DNA of 64,000 bases from an uncultured Cohaesibacter sp. (GTDB lineage: Bacteria > Pseudomonadota > Alphaproteobacteria > Rhizobiales > Cohaesibacteraceae): positions 1,466,775-1,530,774 of the forward strand of contig NZ_OY781091.1 in NCBI RefSeq assembly GCF_963676275.1, written 5' to 3'. Under the pieces are notes generated by a model, which worked only from the letters and a program-made list of their open reading frames with translations, was not told the origin of the DNA and searched no databases. Within the stretch, counting starts at the first letter, position 1. Each line of letters starts with the position of its first letter. Shown piece after piece: positions 1-9,401 of this stretch. Both the position numbers and the translations under genes were made by a program.

Positions 1-151
1 TGGCCGGTAAGTTACCATTGCCAATGCCACGCTCTTAACTATCTGCCAACCATACACATTGGTAATAGGTGTGGTTTTGCAAACATTAACACCACTTAAA
101 CGAGAGGCGGATATTTTTGCCTAAGAATAAATCTATAGGTAATGGTGTCTT

Positions 152-1435
152 ATGGCCAGCACGCTATTCCGCAAAGAGGCACTTGCTGCAGCGAGTAAAA
201 TTGAGACTGTTCCGGAAGCAATGCGCGTTACCGGGTCTGCAATCCGTATTTCGTCGATCTTGATCGCTCTGGCTATCGTGTTATCGATTGGCTGGGCAAT
301 GGTGGTTCGTGTCCCTATCCATGTTAGTGGCTTTGGACTTCTTGTGGCTGAAGATGGCGTTCTCATCTCTTCCGCGCCCTCGACATCGTCTGGTTATGTA
401 GCCAAGATTCTGGTTCGTAAAAATCAAACCGTTTCACAAGGCACTCTGCTTGCCACACTTCGCCTGACAGATCGAGAGGCTGAACTACACAAGCAAGAGC
501 GCGAATTGACTTTGCTCAAAAGCAGCAAGAAGGACAGAGAAGCCATTCTTAAGTCTCAAACGGCGCTCAAGCTGGCTACAGCTGAGGATGGCGTTGCTGC
601 TCAAAAAGAACGAATTCGCTATTTGACAAGCAAAAGAGACTGGCTGCTGGATCGACAGAAAACGCTGACCGGGCTTCACGACAAAGGTATTATCTCACAG
701 GAAACCCTAGCGAATGCACATCTTACAGCAGATGCTTCGGAAGATGCGTTGGCAAGCGCCAAGTCTGAGCTGATCCAACAGCAGACAGAGATACAAACGA
801 TCAAATTCGCACAAGCCAATGAGATACTAGAGAACAAGCTCGAAATTGAACGTCAGGAAGCTGACTTGATGGCCACAAGAGAAGCCATCAGCAAGGACAG
901 CGAAATTACAGCCGATATCACTGGTGAAGTCGTCCGCATTAACACGCACCCGGGAAAACTGGTATCGACCGGCGAAACACTCTTCGAGATTACGCCCCGC
1001 ACAGAGGGAGCCTTGAAAGCTGTCGCTTTTGTTCCCATGGATGAAGGGAAGCGTTTGAAACTTGACGATAGGGTATTGCTGACCCCTTCCAGTCTTCCGT
1101 CTGCCATGCACGCCCAAATGATTGGCTCCGTGGCAGAGATATCTCCGCTACCGATATCCAAAGAAGCATTGAGGCAAACGGTCGGAGATGACGGGTTGAT
1201 CGAAATGATCACCGCGCATGGAGCGGTGTTTGAGGTCTGGATCGATCTACCCGTAAGCCAGAATACCGGTAATGGATATCTTTGGACATCCAACGAAGCG
1301 TCAGATCTGACCATAAGCTCAGGAACATCATTTAGTGCCAGCATCACTGTTGAACAAAGACCGTTGCTGGCTCTGGCGATACCGGCGTTAAAGCGTTTCC
1401 TCGGAGAACCCACGAACCTTTGGGCGGGGCGCTGA
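152..1435 (+). CDS. HlyD-family adaptor of an NHLM-type bacteriocin exporter
   Basis: Periplasmic adaptor (membrane fusion) protein, 427 aa, first gene of an export operon. One membrane segment lies at about residues 32-52, after a short cytoplasmic N-terminus. It is followed by a lipoyl/barrel half, a long charged coiled-coil region at about residues 105-245 (KQERELTLLKSSKKDREAIL), the returning lipoyl half and a beta-barrel domain. This is the HlyD plan. The ATG at 152 has only a weak AGGT upstream. The stop overlaps the next gene's ATG (ATGA), so translation is probably coupled. Two ABC exporters follow, one with a C39 peptidase, which is the gene set named NHLM/NHLP bacteriocin system secretion. 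No outer-membrane TolC-like gene is in the window, so the exporter presumably borrows one or its gene lies to the left. Confidence 0.85.
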   Translation: MASTLFRKEALAAASKIETVPEAMRVTGSAIRISSILIALAIVLSIGWAMVVRVPIHVSGFGLLVAEDGVLISSAPSTSSGYVAKILVRKNQTVSQGTLLATLRLTDREAELHKQERELTLLKSSKKDREAILKSQTALKLATAEDGVAAQKERIRYLTSKRDWLLDRQKTLTGLHDKGIISQETLANAHLTADASEDALASAKSELIQQQTEIQTIKFAQANEILENKLEIERQEADLMATREAISKDSEITADITGEVVRINTHPGKLVSTGETLFEITPRTEGALKAVAFVPMDEGKRLKLDDRVLLTPSSLPSAMHAQMIGSVAEISPLPISKEALRQTVGDDGLIEMITAHGAVFEVWIDLPVSQNTGNGYLWTSNEASDLTISSGTSFSASITVEQRPLLALAIPALKRFLGEPTNLWAGR

Positions 1436-3621
1436 TGCTGGGGCTTGGTCGCGATAGAACACGTATCGTTTTGCAGATGGAGGCGGCTGAGTGCGGAGCG
1501 GCTTGCCTCACCATGGTTCTGAGTGCCCACGGCAAGGAAATCACCTTGGAAGAAGCCCGTGAACGCTGCGGTACCTCGCGCGACGGAGTGGACGCTGCGT
1601 CTATCATGCGTGCAGCAACCTCCTATGATATGGATGTCAAGGCAATTCGCATTGATCCGGCAACTCTGAAAGACATCCCCTTACCTGCCATTCTTCATTG
1701 GAATTTCGATCATTTTGTCACATTGGAAGCTGTTAAAGGGGACAGAATAACCATTGTTGACCCCGCATCGGGACGACGACTTGTGCTGGCCGATGAGCTT
1801 GACCGAAGTATGACGGGACTCGTGCTGGCAATGGTGCCTGGTGACGGCTTCAAGAAAAGCGGACAACGGCCCAAGCTCGTTTCATCTCTCCTTGAGCAGG
1901 CAAGTGGCTCCATTGACGGACTAGCGATTGTGTTCCTCATTGGCATTCTGGGCGTTATCCCGGGACTTGTCCTTGCTGGCACCGTCGAAACCTTCGCAGA
2001 TTATGTGATCGGACATCAAAGAGCCAATTGGCTTTTCTTCATCCTTCTTGCTCTGGCTTGCACAATCATTACCCAAGCCATATTGAGAGGACTTCAGGAA
2101 TGGGTCGTATCTTCGCTCAAATCTAAGATCGGCGTTTCCATTGCCGCTAGAGCATTTGAGCACGCACTATTCTTGCCGCTTTCGTTTTTTGCACAAAGAA
2201 ATCCCGGTGAGGTGACCTCCCGCCTCAAAATTGGCTCTGAAATTGGAGGATTGGTTGCTGGCCCTCTCGCCCAGATTCTACCGAATATATTAGTCGTCAC
2301 AGCCTATCTGTCGGTAGTTGCCTTCTATGATTTGGTCCTTGGCAGCCTGATAGCTGCAATTTCCCTGCTCAATCTGTTGATCTTGATCAGGCTTTCTCGC
2401 CATCTGGCAGATGCCAATCGCTACCACGATGTTTTGGAGGGGCGGGTGAACGGAATAGCGATCGCTGGCTTTATGGCATTTGACTCCTTTCGAAAATTGG
2501 GGCGAGAAGACCTGCTGGCTTCCAAATGGCTGGCGGCGGAAGAGGCGAGCCTTGATGCAGAGCAACGGCTAGGCATATTGCGCACGATAGCTGGTCTGGG
2601 TCCGGCGGTCGCAACAATGGTCATTTCCATCTGTGTTCTGAGCGTTGGTTCGCTCCGTGTGATTGATGGGCAACTGGACCTGAATAACCTGTTGGCATTG
2701 CAGGTTTTGGCAAGTCTGGTTGCCGGGCCTGTCGCCGCACTTGCGTCGGATTATTGTTCATTACAGGAAGCGGCGGGATCCCTCCTTCGATTGCAAGATC
2801 TGGTGCGTCATCCATGCGATAGCATCGTCAACCGACATAATGGCGAGGTTCAATTCCCTGAAGGATCTCTCGAGCAACCAAGCGCAAGAAGCGAAACTGC
2901 CATTTTGAGTCTCGAAAATATATCTTTTGGATTTGGCAGCAACCAGGACCTTTTCAGCAATGTGTCACTCCAGCTCCGCCCAGGGGTAATGACTGCTGTG
3001 GTCGGATCTTCGGGCACCGGAAAGTCGACATTTGCCCGCATTTGCGCTGGCATTATTTCCCCGCGTCAAGGCACGGTCTGGTTTAAAGGGCAAACTCTGA
3101 AGGCGTGGTCCCATGAAACCCTCAGGCACGACCTTCTTTATGTTCCACAACAGGCTGCAATATTCACGGCTTCCGTGCGAGATAATATCCGGATGTGGGA
3201 TGAGGAAATCGAAGACGACCAGATTATGGACGCTTTGGAACGCGTTCAGCTCAGTGACGTTGTCCATGGGGTCGGTGGATTGGACCGGATGCTTTCGAGC
3301 CAATATCCTTGTTTCAGTGGTGGAGAAAGTCAACGTCTCGCGCTGGCTCGTGCTTTGGTTCGCCGCCCTTCTCTACTAATTCTTGATGAGGTTACCAGCG
3401 CGCTCGATACGTTGAGTGAGAAACAGATCCTAACCACTCTGCGTGATCAGAAAACAACCATATTGATTGTCACCCATCGCCTTGGCACAATCCGTCATTG
3501 CGATCAGCAATTGACGCTTGACGGAATGGGGCAGACGGTAATGAGCCGAAGGCTCTCAATACAAGATGATGCGAATGCGCAAGCGTCCCCTGCATTTTCA
3601 GATATGAGGGATGCTGTATGA
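1435..3621 (+). CDS. C39 peptidase / ABC exporter (NHLP-type) peptidase-permease-ATPase
   Basis: Exporter that cuts a double-glycine leader and pumps out the cargo; 728 aa from the ATG at 1435, which overlaps the adaptor's stop. The N-terminal C39 peptidase shows QMEAAECGAACL with catalytic Cys20, FDHF with His93 and VDPASG with Asp109, so the triad is complete. A transmembrane block covers about residues 160-440. The ATPase has Walker A GSSGTGKST near 525, signature FSGGESQR near 626, Walker B LLILDEVTSALD near 645 and the switch His in THR. Known family members process peptides with GG leaders. The candidate substrate with ISGG is encoded two genes downstream. An upstream start five codons earlier (1420) is possible, but it lacks the coupled ATGA arrangement. 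Confidence 0.9.
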   Translation: MLGLGRDRTRIVLQMEAAECGAACLTMVLSAHGKEITLEEARERCGTSRDGVDAASIMRAATSYDMDVKAIRIDPATLKDIPLPAILHWNFDHFVTLEAVKGDRITIVDPASGRRLVLADELDRSMTGLVLAMVPGDGFKKSGQRPKLVSSLLEQASGSIDGLAIVFLIGILGVIPGLVLAGTVETFADYVIGHQRANWLFFILLALACTIITQAILRGLQEWVVSSLKSKIGVSIAARAFEHALFLPLSFFAQRNPGEVTSRLKIGSEIGGLVAGPLAQILPNILVVTAYLSVVAFYDLVLGSLIAAISLLNLLILIRLSRHLADANRYHDVLEGRVNGIAIAGFMAFDSFRKLGREDLLASKWLAAEEASLDAEQRLGILRTIAGLGPAVATMVISICVLSVGSLRVIDGQLDLNNLLALQVLASLVAGPVAALASDYCSLQEAAGSLLRLQDLVRHPCDSIVNRHNGEVQFPEGSLEQPSARSETAILSLENISFGFGSNQDLFSNVSLQLRPGVMTAVVGSSGTGKSTFARICAGIISPRQGTVWFKGQTLKAWSHETLRHDLLYVPQQAAIFTASVRDNIRMWDEEIEDDQIMDALERVQLSDVVHGVGGLDRMLSSQYPCFSGGESQRLALARALVRRPSLLILDEVTSALDTLSEKQILTTLRDQKTTILIVTHRLGTIRHCDQQLTLDGMGQTVMSRRLSIQDDANAQASPAFSDMRDAV

Positions 3622-5831
3622 CCATGCAAGCACCAAAATCTGAATTTGATGCATCGGCCGAACGCATGAGCCGCTTCCTTCACTGGAGCGCTCCTGAATT
3701 GTCCTCATCCAACGATCCCCTTGTCGAAGCAATGCAGCAGATGGCTAAAAGCTGCAACACTAGGCTTGGGCAGAATGCAGCCGCGCTTGGTGATGAGACA
3801 CGCAGTGAAACGATCACTCGCCTTTCCTCGGAGGCCGGCATGCAGGCTCGCCCTGTTGTTCTTAAGGAACAGAGGATTGGTGATACTGTCGTCCCGTTGC
3901 TTGCATTCAGAAAAAGCTCGACAGACAAAGGGCAAAGCGAACCTGTCCTTCTGTATCGCCGCGGGCGTAACTGGTCGATAGCTGAATCAGGAACGCGATG
4001 GAGAAAGCAAGCAGTTAAAACTCTGGATCTGGGCGGGTTCGAAAAACATGCCTATATGGTTTTGCCATGCCTTCCGGAAGGCAAGATTTCGCTCTGGCAA
4101 TTGCTAAATTTTGGTCTGCACCAAAGCCGGGGTGAACTGCTCTCTTATTCCTTCATGACACTATTTACAGGAGCGGTTGTAGCACTCGTTCCCATGGTAA
4201 GCAGTCCTCTCCTGGACTATGTGGTCCCTGAGGGAGAACGCACTCTTCTATACAATCTCGTCATTTTCCTTGTGTTGCTTTTGCTGGTGAATCTCCTGAC
4301 GCGCCTTGCTGCGGGAATTGCACAACAGCGCATGCACGGTATCAATGGCTTTCAGCTCAGAGCGGCTGCGATTGAACGAACCATACGCATCGCCGAAAAG
4401 CAATCCGAGATGGGGCAGCCTCTTCCTTCGGCCCCTGTTGCAGTGTTGTCCTCCCGATCCATCGAAACTTGGTATCGCGGAGTTTGGGGACTGGCGATCA
4501 GCGTTGCCTCCAGTTTGATGATTGCACTGCCCAGCGTCTTTGTTCTGGCGACAACCTCTTTGCTCGCTGCTTTTATCGTTTCCGCAGTTCTTGTTTTCAT
4601 GTTGGGCTTTGGCTATTGGAACGCAAGATACCGGATCAAAACACTCATCAATGGTGTGTCGACACCGCAAAGCTGGATGACATATGCCTATGAAGGGCTA
4701 TCTATGGTCGACACAGTACGCGCGAGTGCGGCGGAAGGGCGATTGTTCACCCGTTGGGCGGATGCCTTTATGGCCTTAAGATACAGGTTTCTGGCTGCAG
4801 ACAGGATCGGTATACAAAGCTCTATTCTTGAAAGCATGGTGGATGGCCTCCTGATCTTGGCAGTGATTGTCACCATAGCCATGACAGGCAATTTAGAAAG
4901 TGGTTCCGCTCCTATCGCGCTTGTCATTGCTGCGGGGAACATTTCTGGCGCCGTTTCTGCCTTGTTGGGCGCATTTTCACAATCATCCATGCTCGGCATT
5001 CAATATCGGATGATCGAACCCCTGCTAAAAGCGGTTCCAAAACCCAAAGCCAAAAAAGATGTTAGGCATGAATTGAGAGGGCAGGTTTCATGTCAATCTC
5101 TTGTCTGTCGCCATGGTGTCTCTCCCCGAGCCGCAATCGACAACATTGGTTTTAATATTCAGGCCGGCGAGCACATAGGCATTGCCGGACCATCGGGTGC
5201 GGGCAAGTCGACGCTGGTAAAATGCTTGCTTGGCCTTATTCCCTGCGAGAGTGGAACAATACGGTTTGATGGCTTGGATTTGGCTTCTCTGGATATGCAG
5301 GCCGTTCGCAGGCAAATCGGTGTCGTTGGTCAAAATGATCGCTTATTTCCTGGCACACTTTTTGAGAATATCGCAATCGGAGCGGACGTTTCCGTTGATG
5401 ACGTCATGACAGCGGTCTCCCTCGCAGGGATGCTTGATGAAATAGAAGCCTTGCCATTGGGATTAAATACTCCAGTTGGAGAAACCGAATGTGGTTTCTC
5501 GGGAGGGCAAGTCCAACGCATCTTGCTCGCACGCGCCTTTTTAGGCAAACCGCAGATCCTGATTTTCGATGAAGCGACCAGTGCGCTTGACGCACGTCTA
5601 CAAGACCATGTGAACAGGGCAATTCATGAGACCGGAGCAACAGTCATCATGATCGCTCACAGGCTTGAAACTCTACGCAGCTGCGATCGCATTCTGGTGC
5701 TTGATCGCGGCCAGCTGGTAGAACAAGGACCCTATAAGGATTTAGCCGGGGCCAATAGCTTGTTCGCTTCTCTCATCGATGCAGAAGCAGGAAGAACCCG
5801 GTTGGATATGGAGAGTGGTTCACTAGCCTGA
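3618..5831 (+). CDS. NHLP-type bacteriocin export ABC transporter permease/ATPase
   Basis: Second half-transporter of the export complex, 737 aa, starting in an ATGA overlap with the C39 exporter. The first 170 residues are soluble and unlike a C39 domain (no Cys-Gly motif), as in the peptidase-less partner of NHLP systems. Six predicted membrane segments lie between about 175 and 470. The ATPase has Walker A AGPSGAGKST near 523, signature FSGGQVQR near 627, Walker B ILIFDEATSALD near 647 and AHR. It probably forms a heterodimer with the preceding protein. The cargo is inferred from the neighbouring double-glycine protein; nothing in this gene itself names the cargo. Confidence 0.88.
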   Translation: MTMQAPKSEFDASAERMSRFLHWSAPELSSSNDPLVEAMQQMAKSCNTRLGQNAAALGDETRSETITRLSSEAGMQARPVVLKEQRIGDTVVPLLAFRKSSTDKGQSEPVLLYRRGRNWSIAESGTRWRKQAVKTLDLGGFEKHAYMVLPCLPEGKISLWQLLNFGLHQSRGELLSYSFMTLFTGAVVALVPMVSSPLLDYVVPEGERTLLYNLVIFLVLLLLVNLLTRLAAGIAQQRMHGINGFQLRAAAIERTIRIAEKQSEMGQPLPSAPVAVLSSRSIETWYRGVWGLAISVASSLMIALPSVFVLATTSLLAAFIVSAVLVFMLGFGYWNARYRIKTLINGVSTPQSWMTYAYEGLSMVDTVRASAAEGRLFTRWADAFMALRYRFLAADRIGIQSSILESMVDGLLILAVIVTIAMTGNLESGSAPIALVIAAGNISGAVSALLGAFSQSSMLGIQYRMIEPLLKAVPKPKAKKDVRHELRGQVSCQSLVCRHGVSPRAAIDNIGFNIQAGEHIGIAGPSGAGKSTLVKCLLGLIPCESGTIRFDGLDLASLDMQAVRRQIGVVGQNDRLFPGTLFENIAIGADVSVDDVMTAVSLAGMLDEIEALPLGLNTPVGETECGFSGGQVQRILLARAFLGKPQILIFDEATSALDARLQDHVNRAIHETGATVIMIAHRLETLRSCDRILVLDRGQLVEQGPYKDLAGANSLFASLIDAEAGRTRLDMESGSLA

Positions 5832-5930
5832 GCGTCGTAATTCAATTCAAAAAGCACTCGTTATATTAGACAATAATAAATCGTTATACGGTAAATTGCA
5901 TTTGTTGTTCGTGACGCGAGGGGGGCAATC

Positions 5931-6917
5931 ATGCCACAGAAAACGAGAAATAAGTTTGATGCATTAAAAGAGACCATCTCTATTGAAGATCTTGCCAGCA
6001 TTTCCGGTGGTAAACGCGATTATGCAGGCGATGTGGCAACGATCTCTGATCCTGATTTGGGTGTACATGTGTCCGTCGGCGGCCAAGTCGACATGCATTC
6101 CAACGATGGAGCGATCAGTGCCTCCGGCGGGATCAGTGTCGGTGATGGGGTTTCCGGACATATGGACTCTGGCACGGTGTCTGGTTCAGCAGGCGTTGGA
6201 GCATCAGTTTCGGGAGAGATGCACGAAACTCTCGGCCCCGTAACAGCGGACGCATCAGCAGAAGCGCATGCCGGTGGCGGTGTCTCGGGTAGCGCACATT
6301 CGAGTGGCAGCGACACGAGCGTGTCTGTTTCGGTTGGTGTTGGTGCTGGCGTTTCCGGTGATGTTGATGAAGGAGTGTCAACACACGGTGTTGGTGCATC
6401 TATCACGGCTGGTGGCACTGCCTCGGTAGGCGAAAACGCTGACGGTTCTGTCGATATTCAGCATGGTCACGGAAACTATGGCGCAAGCGGCAGTGGCGAG
6501 GCAATGGCCGGAGCCGGAACAGAGGTCCATGCAGGCGGCGGGGCATCCGTATCCGGCGTCGGATCTGGAAGCGCCTCTGGCGGCGTTTCCGAAGGCGAAG
6601 TCGGTATCGGAGGAGAGGCTCACGCGGGCATTTCCCACGGGCATTTGAATTTTGGTCTGGGAGGAGACATTGCTGCCGGAGTGGGTATTGACTTCGACTT
6701 CAGTGCTTCAATCAATATAGCTCCTTTCGAAAATGCCCTGAGTTCTCTGGGGCATGATCTGGCACCAATCGCCTCGGAGATTGGTCACGACTTGAGCCAT
6801 GCCGCGCACGAGGTGGGCCATGCGGTCAGTCATGAAGCTCATCATGTAGAGCATGAAGTCAGTCATGCGGCGCATAAGGTGGGTCACGCCGTAAAACATG
6901 TATTCCATGGTTGGTAA
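5931..6917 (+). CDS. Double-glycine-leader Gly/Ser-rich protein with His-rich C-terminus (candidate export substrate)
   Basis: Unknown protein, 328 aa, 99 bp after the exporter genes with its own strong GAGGGGGG ribosome site. Residues 16-27 read ISIEDLASISGG, matching the LSxxELxxIxGG leader cut by C39 peptidases; cleavage is expected after Gly27. Residues 35-260 are low-complexity Gly/Ser/Ala/Val with repeating GxGxSVSG-like units and many His and acidic residues. Residues 267-328 form a helical, His-rich tail with 14 His at three- and four-residue spacing (EVGHAVSHEAHHVEHEVSHA is typical), ending HVFHGW. There are no cysteines, so no disulfide or lanthionine chemistry is suggested. Size and composition differ from ordinary bacteriocin peptides. 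It could be a secreted metal-binding, adhesive or toxic protein. Export by the adjacent system is inferred from leader and position. Confidence 0.75.
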   Translation: MPQKTRNKFDALKETISIEDLASISGGKRDYAGDVATISDPDLGVHVSVGGQVDMHSNDGAISASGGISVGDGVSGHMDSGTVSGSAGVGASVSGEMHETLGPVTADASAEAHAGGGVSGSAHSSGSDTSVSVSVGVGAGVSGDVDEGVSTHGVGASITAGGTASVGENADGSVDIQHGHGNYGASGSGEAMAGAGTEVHAGGGASVSGVGSGSASGGVSEGEVGIGGEAHAGISHGHLNFGLGGDIAAGVGIDFDFSASINIAPFENALSSLGHDLAPIASEIGHDLSHAAHEVGHAVSHEAHHVEHEVSHAAHKVGHAVKHVFHGW

Positions 6918-6955
6918 TCCCATAACCGAGATAATGTCCCGCAGGAGTTTTAAAA

Positions 6956-7405
6956 ATGGCAACCAATAGCAAGGTCATTGAAAGTGTTCGAGACGCTATC
7001 ATGGGAATGACGACCGGAGGAGCCGCGCTTTCAGGTTGGTCTGCAGGTCAGGCTGTTTTGATTGGAGCCAAGACAGAGGAAGCTGCAACCGCGCGCATTG
7101 CGCAAGGGGGCGAGCTCAATAGTGCCTTGGATGCGTCCATTCCCGAAGCCGAAATGATTGTCGTCATGGACATATTCTGTAAGGCCCTTGATGAAACAAG
7201 GGATGCGATGGCTGCGTTCAATCGCGTCGCCGCGATCAAGATAGAGGCTACGGAAGGTGTTTCCGGAGCCCTTGAAGCGCGCTCTGTAGCTGAAGTTGAG
7301 TTCCGGGATGCGCTTGAAGCGGGAATGTCCCCTCAAGCGGCATTGCTGAGCGCTTTCCTTTCTGCCGGTGCAGTTATTCGCACCATGTCTGCCACGAAGC
7401 ACTAA
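6956..7405 (+). CDS. Hypothetical 149-aa protein in the export locus
   Basis: Not recognised. It is 149 aa, starts 38 bp after the His-tailed protein and has AGGAG about 9 bp upstream of its ATG. The sequence is Ala/Gly-rich and probably helical. An N-terminal stretch MGMTTGGAALSGWSAG (about residues 17-32) contains a Gly-Gly but lacks the acidic LSxxEL pattern of a real leader. A second helical hydrophobic stretch is at the C-terminus (AALLSAFLSAGAVI). There is no signal peptide and no Cys pair. Position between the putative cargo and the terminator suggests an accessory role (chaperone, immunity or second cargo), but nothing in the sequence decides between these. Confidence 0.6.
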   Translation: MATNSKVIESVRDAIMGMTTGGAALSGWSAGQAVLIGAKTEEAATARIAQGGELNSALDASIPEAEMIVVMDIFCKALDETRDAMAAFNRVAAIKIEATEGVSGALEARSVAEVEFRDALEAGMSPQAALLSAFLSAGAVIRTMSATKH

Positions 7406-7418
7406 TTGCATCACGAGA

Positions 7419-7457
7419 AACCACAGAAAAGGACCGAGAGGTTCCTCTTCTGTGGTT
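7419..7457. terminator. Bidirectional terminator hairpin
   Basis: Perfect 10-bp arms AACCACAGAA (7419-7428) and TTCTGTGGTT (7448-7457) close an inner AGGACC/GGTTCCT stem. It sits in the 53 bp between two convergent genes, so it likely ends both the export operon and the opposing oxidase gene. Confidence 0.7.
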
Positions 7458-7458
7458 G

Positions 7459-8976
7459 CTAGTCTCCAATCCGACCAGGAGAGAGAATGCCTTGCGGATC
7501 AAGAGCGTTCTTAAGCCGACGTCTTACCGACGTCCAAGTCTCTGTGGGCTTGGCCGCCAGCTCAAGGTCCAACAATCCTAAACGATAAGGCGAATACCCT
7601 TCAGCCTTGAGCCGTTTGCTGATATTGGCATGAGCGGATAAAGCGTCCGCTTCTGCTAACGGGTCGTCTCGATCCCAGGCTAGAGATACGAAACAGTGAA
7701 GAGCGCGAGACGAAATCGCCTGCATCCCAAGTGCCGCAAAAAGGTTCTCGCTCTGGCTTTCTTCCGTGAGGATCTCGTCAAGACGGCCAATTTCTTTCGC
7801 CTCAAACGGGATGACCGGACAAAGCCATACAAAGCCACAACGATCGGTATCCATGTTTCCTGGTGTCTGCGGACGATGCTTTTTGCCCCAATAACCACTC
7901 ATTGCATTGTTGCCATCTGAAAAGCCGGTCATTATCGTCTCTTGACGATGCCCGATCTCATCCCTGTCATCCTGTATATGAACAGAATTGGAAACCGGAA
8001 CCAGTTCGGCATGGATAATCTCTTGCGTGAGGTGCATAAGATCCGGATGGGGTGCAAATGCCAGTAGCGACGCTCCCCACTGCTTTGGCTTTGCCAACAA
8101 GGATTCTGCCTCTTTCGCATATCGCCCCAAGAGTGACGACGCCTGTTTGGCACCGTCCCAAAGCACGAGAGATTGTGGCGCAATCAATCCGGATGTGATC
8201 AAGCGGCGCAAGACCGGAACAGCCCTCTCTAACCCGTCGTTTTGTTTGATTTCTGCCATTATGGCGCAAGCATATGGCAAGGTTGGCTGCAACGCTATCG
8301 TTGCTGAGAGGACAATCCCGAAGTTGGACTGGCTGAAAAGACCTTCAATCAGAGGTCCGGCCGGGCGCGCATGCAGGCGGGATATTTCTGTTGGTCCGGT
8401 ACGAGCGTGCCCCGTTCGCAAGCGTTCTCCTGTCGCAAGAGCAACGTCAAAATCCCACAAAAGCCCAAAGCGATCGCCGTATGCACCTATTCCCTCTCCC
8501 CGTTCAAGGGCATTGGCCAATACACTCGCATCAACAGGCCCCCCAAAAGCGGGCAAATGGTACGAAAGCCCCTCTTTCTTCAAGCGTTGTTGTAAGCTTT
8601 GAAATGTGACACCTGGTTCAATGCGAACCGTGCCGTTTTCCATGTCCAGATCAAGAATTCGATCAAGAGACGAGAGATCCAGTATAAGCGCGTCAGATGA
8701 TGGCAACCGGGATCCCAGTCCCCAATTCCGTCCTCTTGAGACGGGATGCACTGGCATCCCCCACTCTGACGCTAGGCTTAACAGCGGCGCAACAATATCA
8801 ACCGTCTTGGGCTTTAATATTGCCAAAGGCTTGCCCGGCCATGGAAATGTTGCGCTCTTCCATGCGTCGCCTATGTCGCTTCCTGACGTGATCTGTAATT
8901 CTGTAAACAGCGAAGTAACGCGGTCTAGAAATCCTGAAAGCTTTATTTTCGCTGTAGCATCCACACTTGTTTGCAT
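7459..8976 (-). CDS. FAD-linked oxidase, vanillyl-alcohol oxidase / p-cresol methylhydroxylase type
   Basis: Predicted flavoprotein oxidase, 505 aa. The FAD-binding PCMH domain is seen at about residues 55-260: PVSRGRNWGLGSRLP, then LDLSSLDRIL and VRIEPGVTFQSLQQ, the usual order in this family. The C-terminal end LDPQGILSPGRIGD also matches the family close. There is no signal peptide. These enzymes oxidise para-substituted phenols or similar small aromatics; the real substrate is unknown. It is transcribed against the export operon and separated from it only by a hairpin. It could be an independent gene or part of the same accessory cargo. The ATG at 8976 is the first in frame and gives a normal N-terminus. 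Confidence 0.8.
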   Translation of the reverse strand: MQTSVDATAKIKLSGFLDRVTSLFTELQITSGSDIGDAWKSATFPWPGKPLAILKPKTVDIVAPLLSLASEWGMPVHPVSRGRNWGLGSRLPSSDALILDLSSLDRILDLDMENGTVRIEPGVTFQSLQQRLKKEGLSYHLPAFGGPVDASVLANALERGEGIGAYGDRFGLLWDFDVALATGERLRTGHARTGPTEISRLHARPAGPLIEGLFSQSNFGIVLSATIALQPTLPYACAIMAEIKQNDGLERAVPVLRRLITSGLIAPQSLVLWDGAKQASSLLGRYAKEAESLLAKPKQWGASLLAFAPHPDLMHLTQEIIHAELVPVSNSVHIQDDRDEIGHRQETIMTGFSDGNNAMSGYWGKKHRPQTPGNMDTDRCGFVWLCPVIPFEAKEIGRLDEILTEESQSENLFAALGMQAISSRALHCFVSLAWDRDDPLAEADALSAHANISKRLKAEGYSPYRLGLLDLELAAKPTETWTSVRRRLKNALDPQGILSPGRIGD

Positions 8977-9150
8977 GACATTACACTTTTGAAAAAGACA
9001 ATTACGCCTTAAGCCTACCGTCTTTGGTATCTCGCTGCATGGTTTTGTTTGCGCTTTCCGCTATATCCACCAAAACCGGATTCACGCAGCGTGTAAGGAG
9101 GCGGAGGTCTCCACCCGAACGATCCTGACAGAACGATTGCGCCCTAGTCG

Positions 9151-9309
9151 CTCGAATGGCTGCTTTAGTCCGCGGCATCGGAGATTTCGCAACTGCGTGA
9201 AATTACCGCAACCAGCCCGAACGGCGACGTTGGCCAAGACGAGCTTTGAGCCCCCCTCGAATGACCGCTTTGTTTCGCTGCACCGAAGATCTCGCACCTG
9301 CGGAAAATG
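9151..9309 (+). repeat. Two diverged 53-bp direct repeats
   Basis: Unit 1 (9151-9204) and unit 2 (9256-9309) both begin CTCGAATG, continue GCTTT, CGC, GCA, AGAT, TCGCA and CTGCG in register, and differ at scattered positions. The spacing from start to start is 105 bp. It looks like an old tandem or dispersed intergenic repeat, not a coding repeat. Confidence 0.6.
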
Positions 9310-9401
9310 TCCACAATCTGCCCTCTTTGTTTGGAGAGCAGCCGGGCGCCATGAATTTCGGCGCTGGAACGAATGTCCGGAAAGTCCGCTTACCTATCAC
9401 C

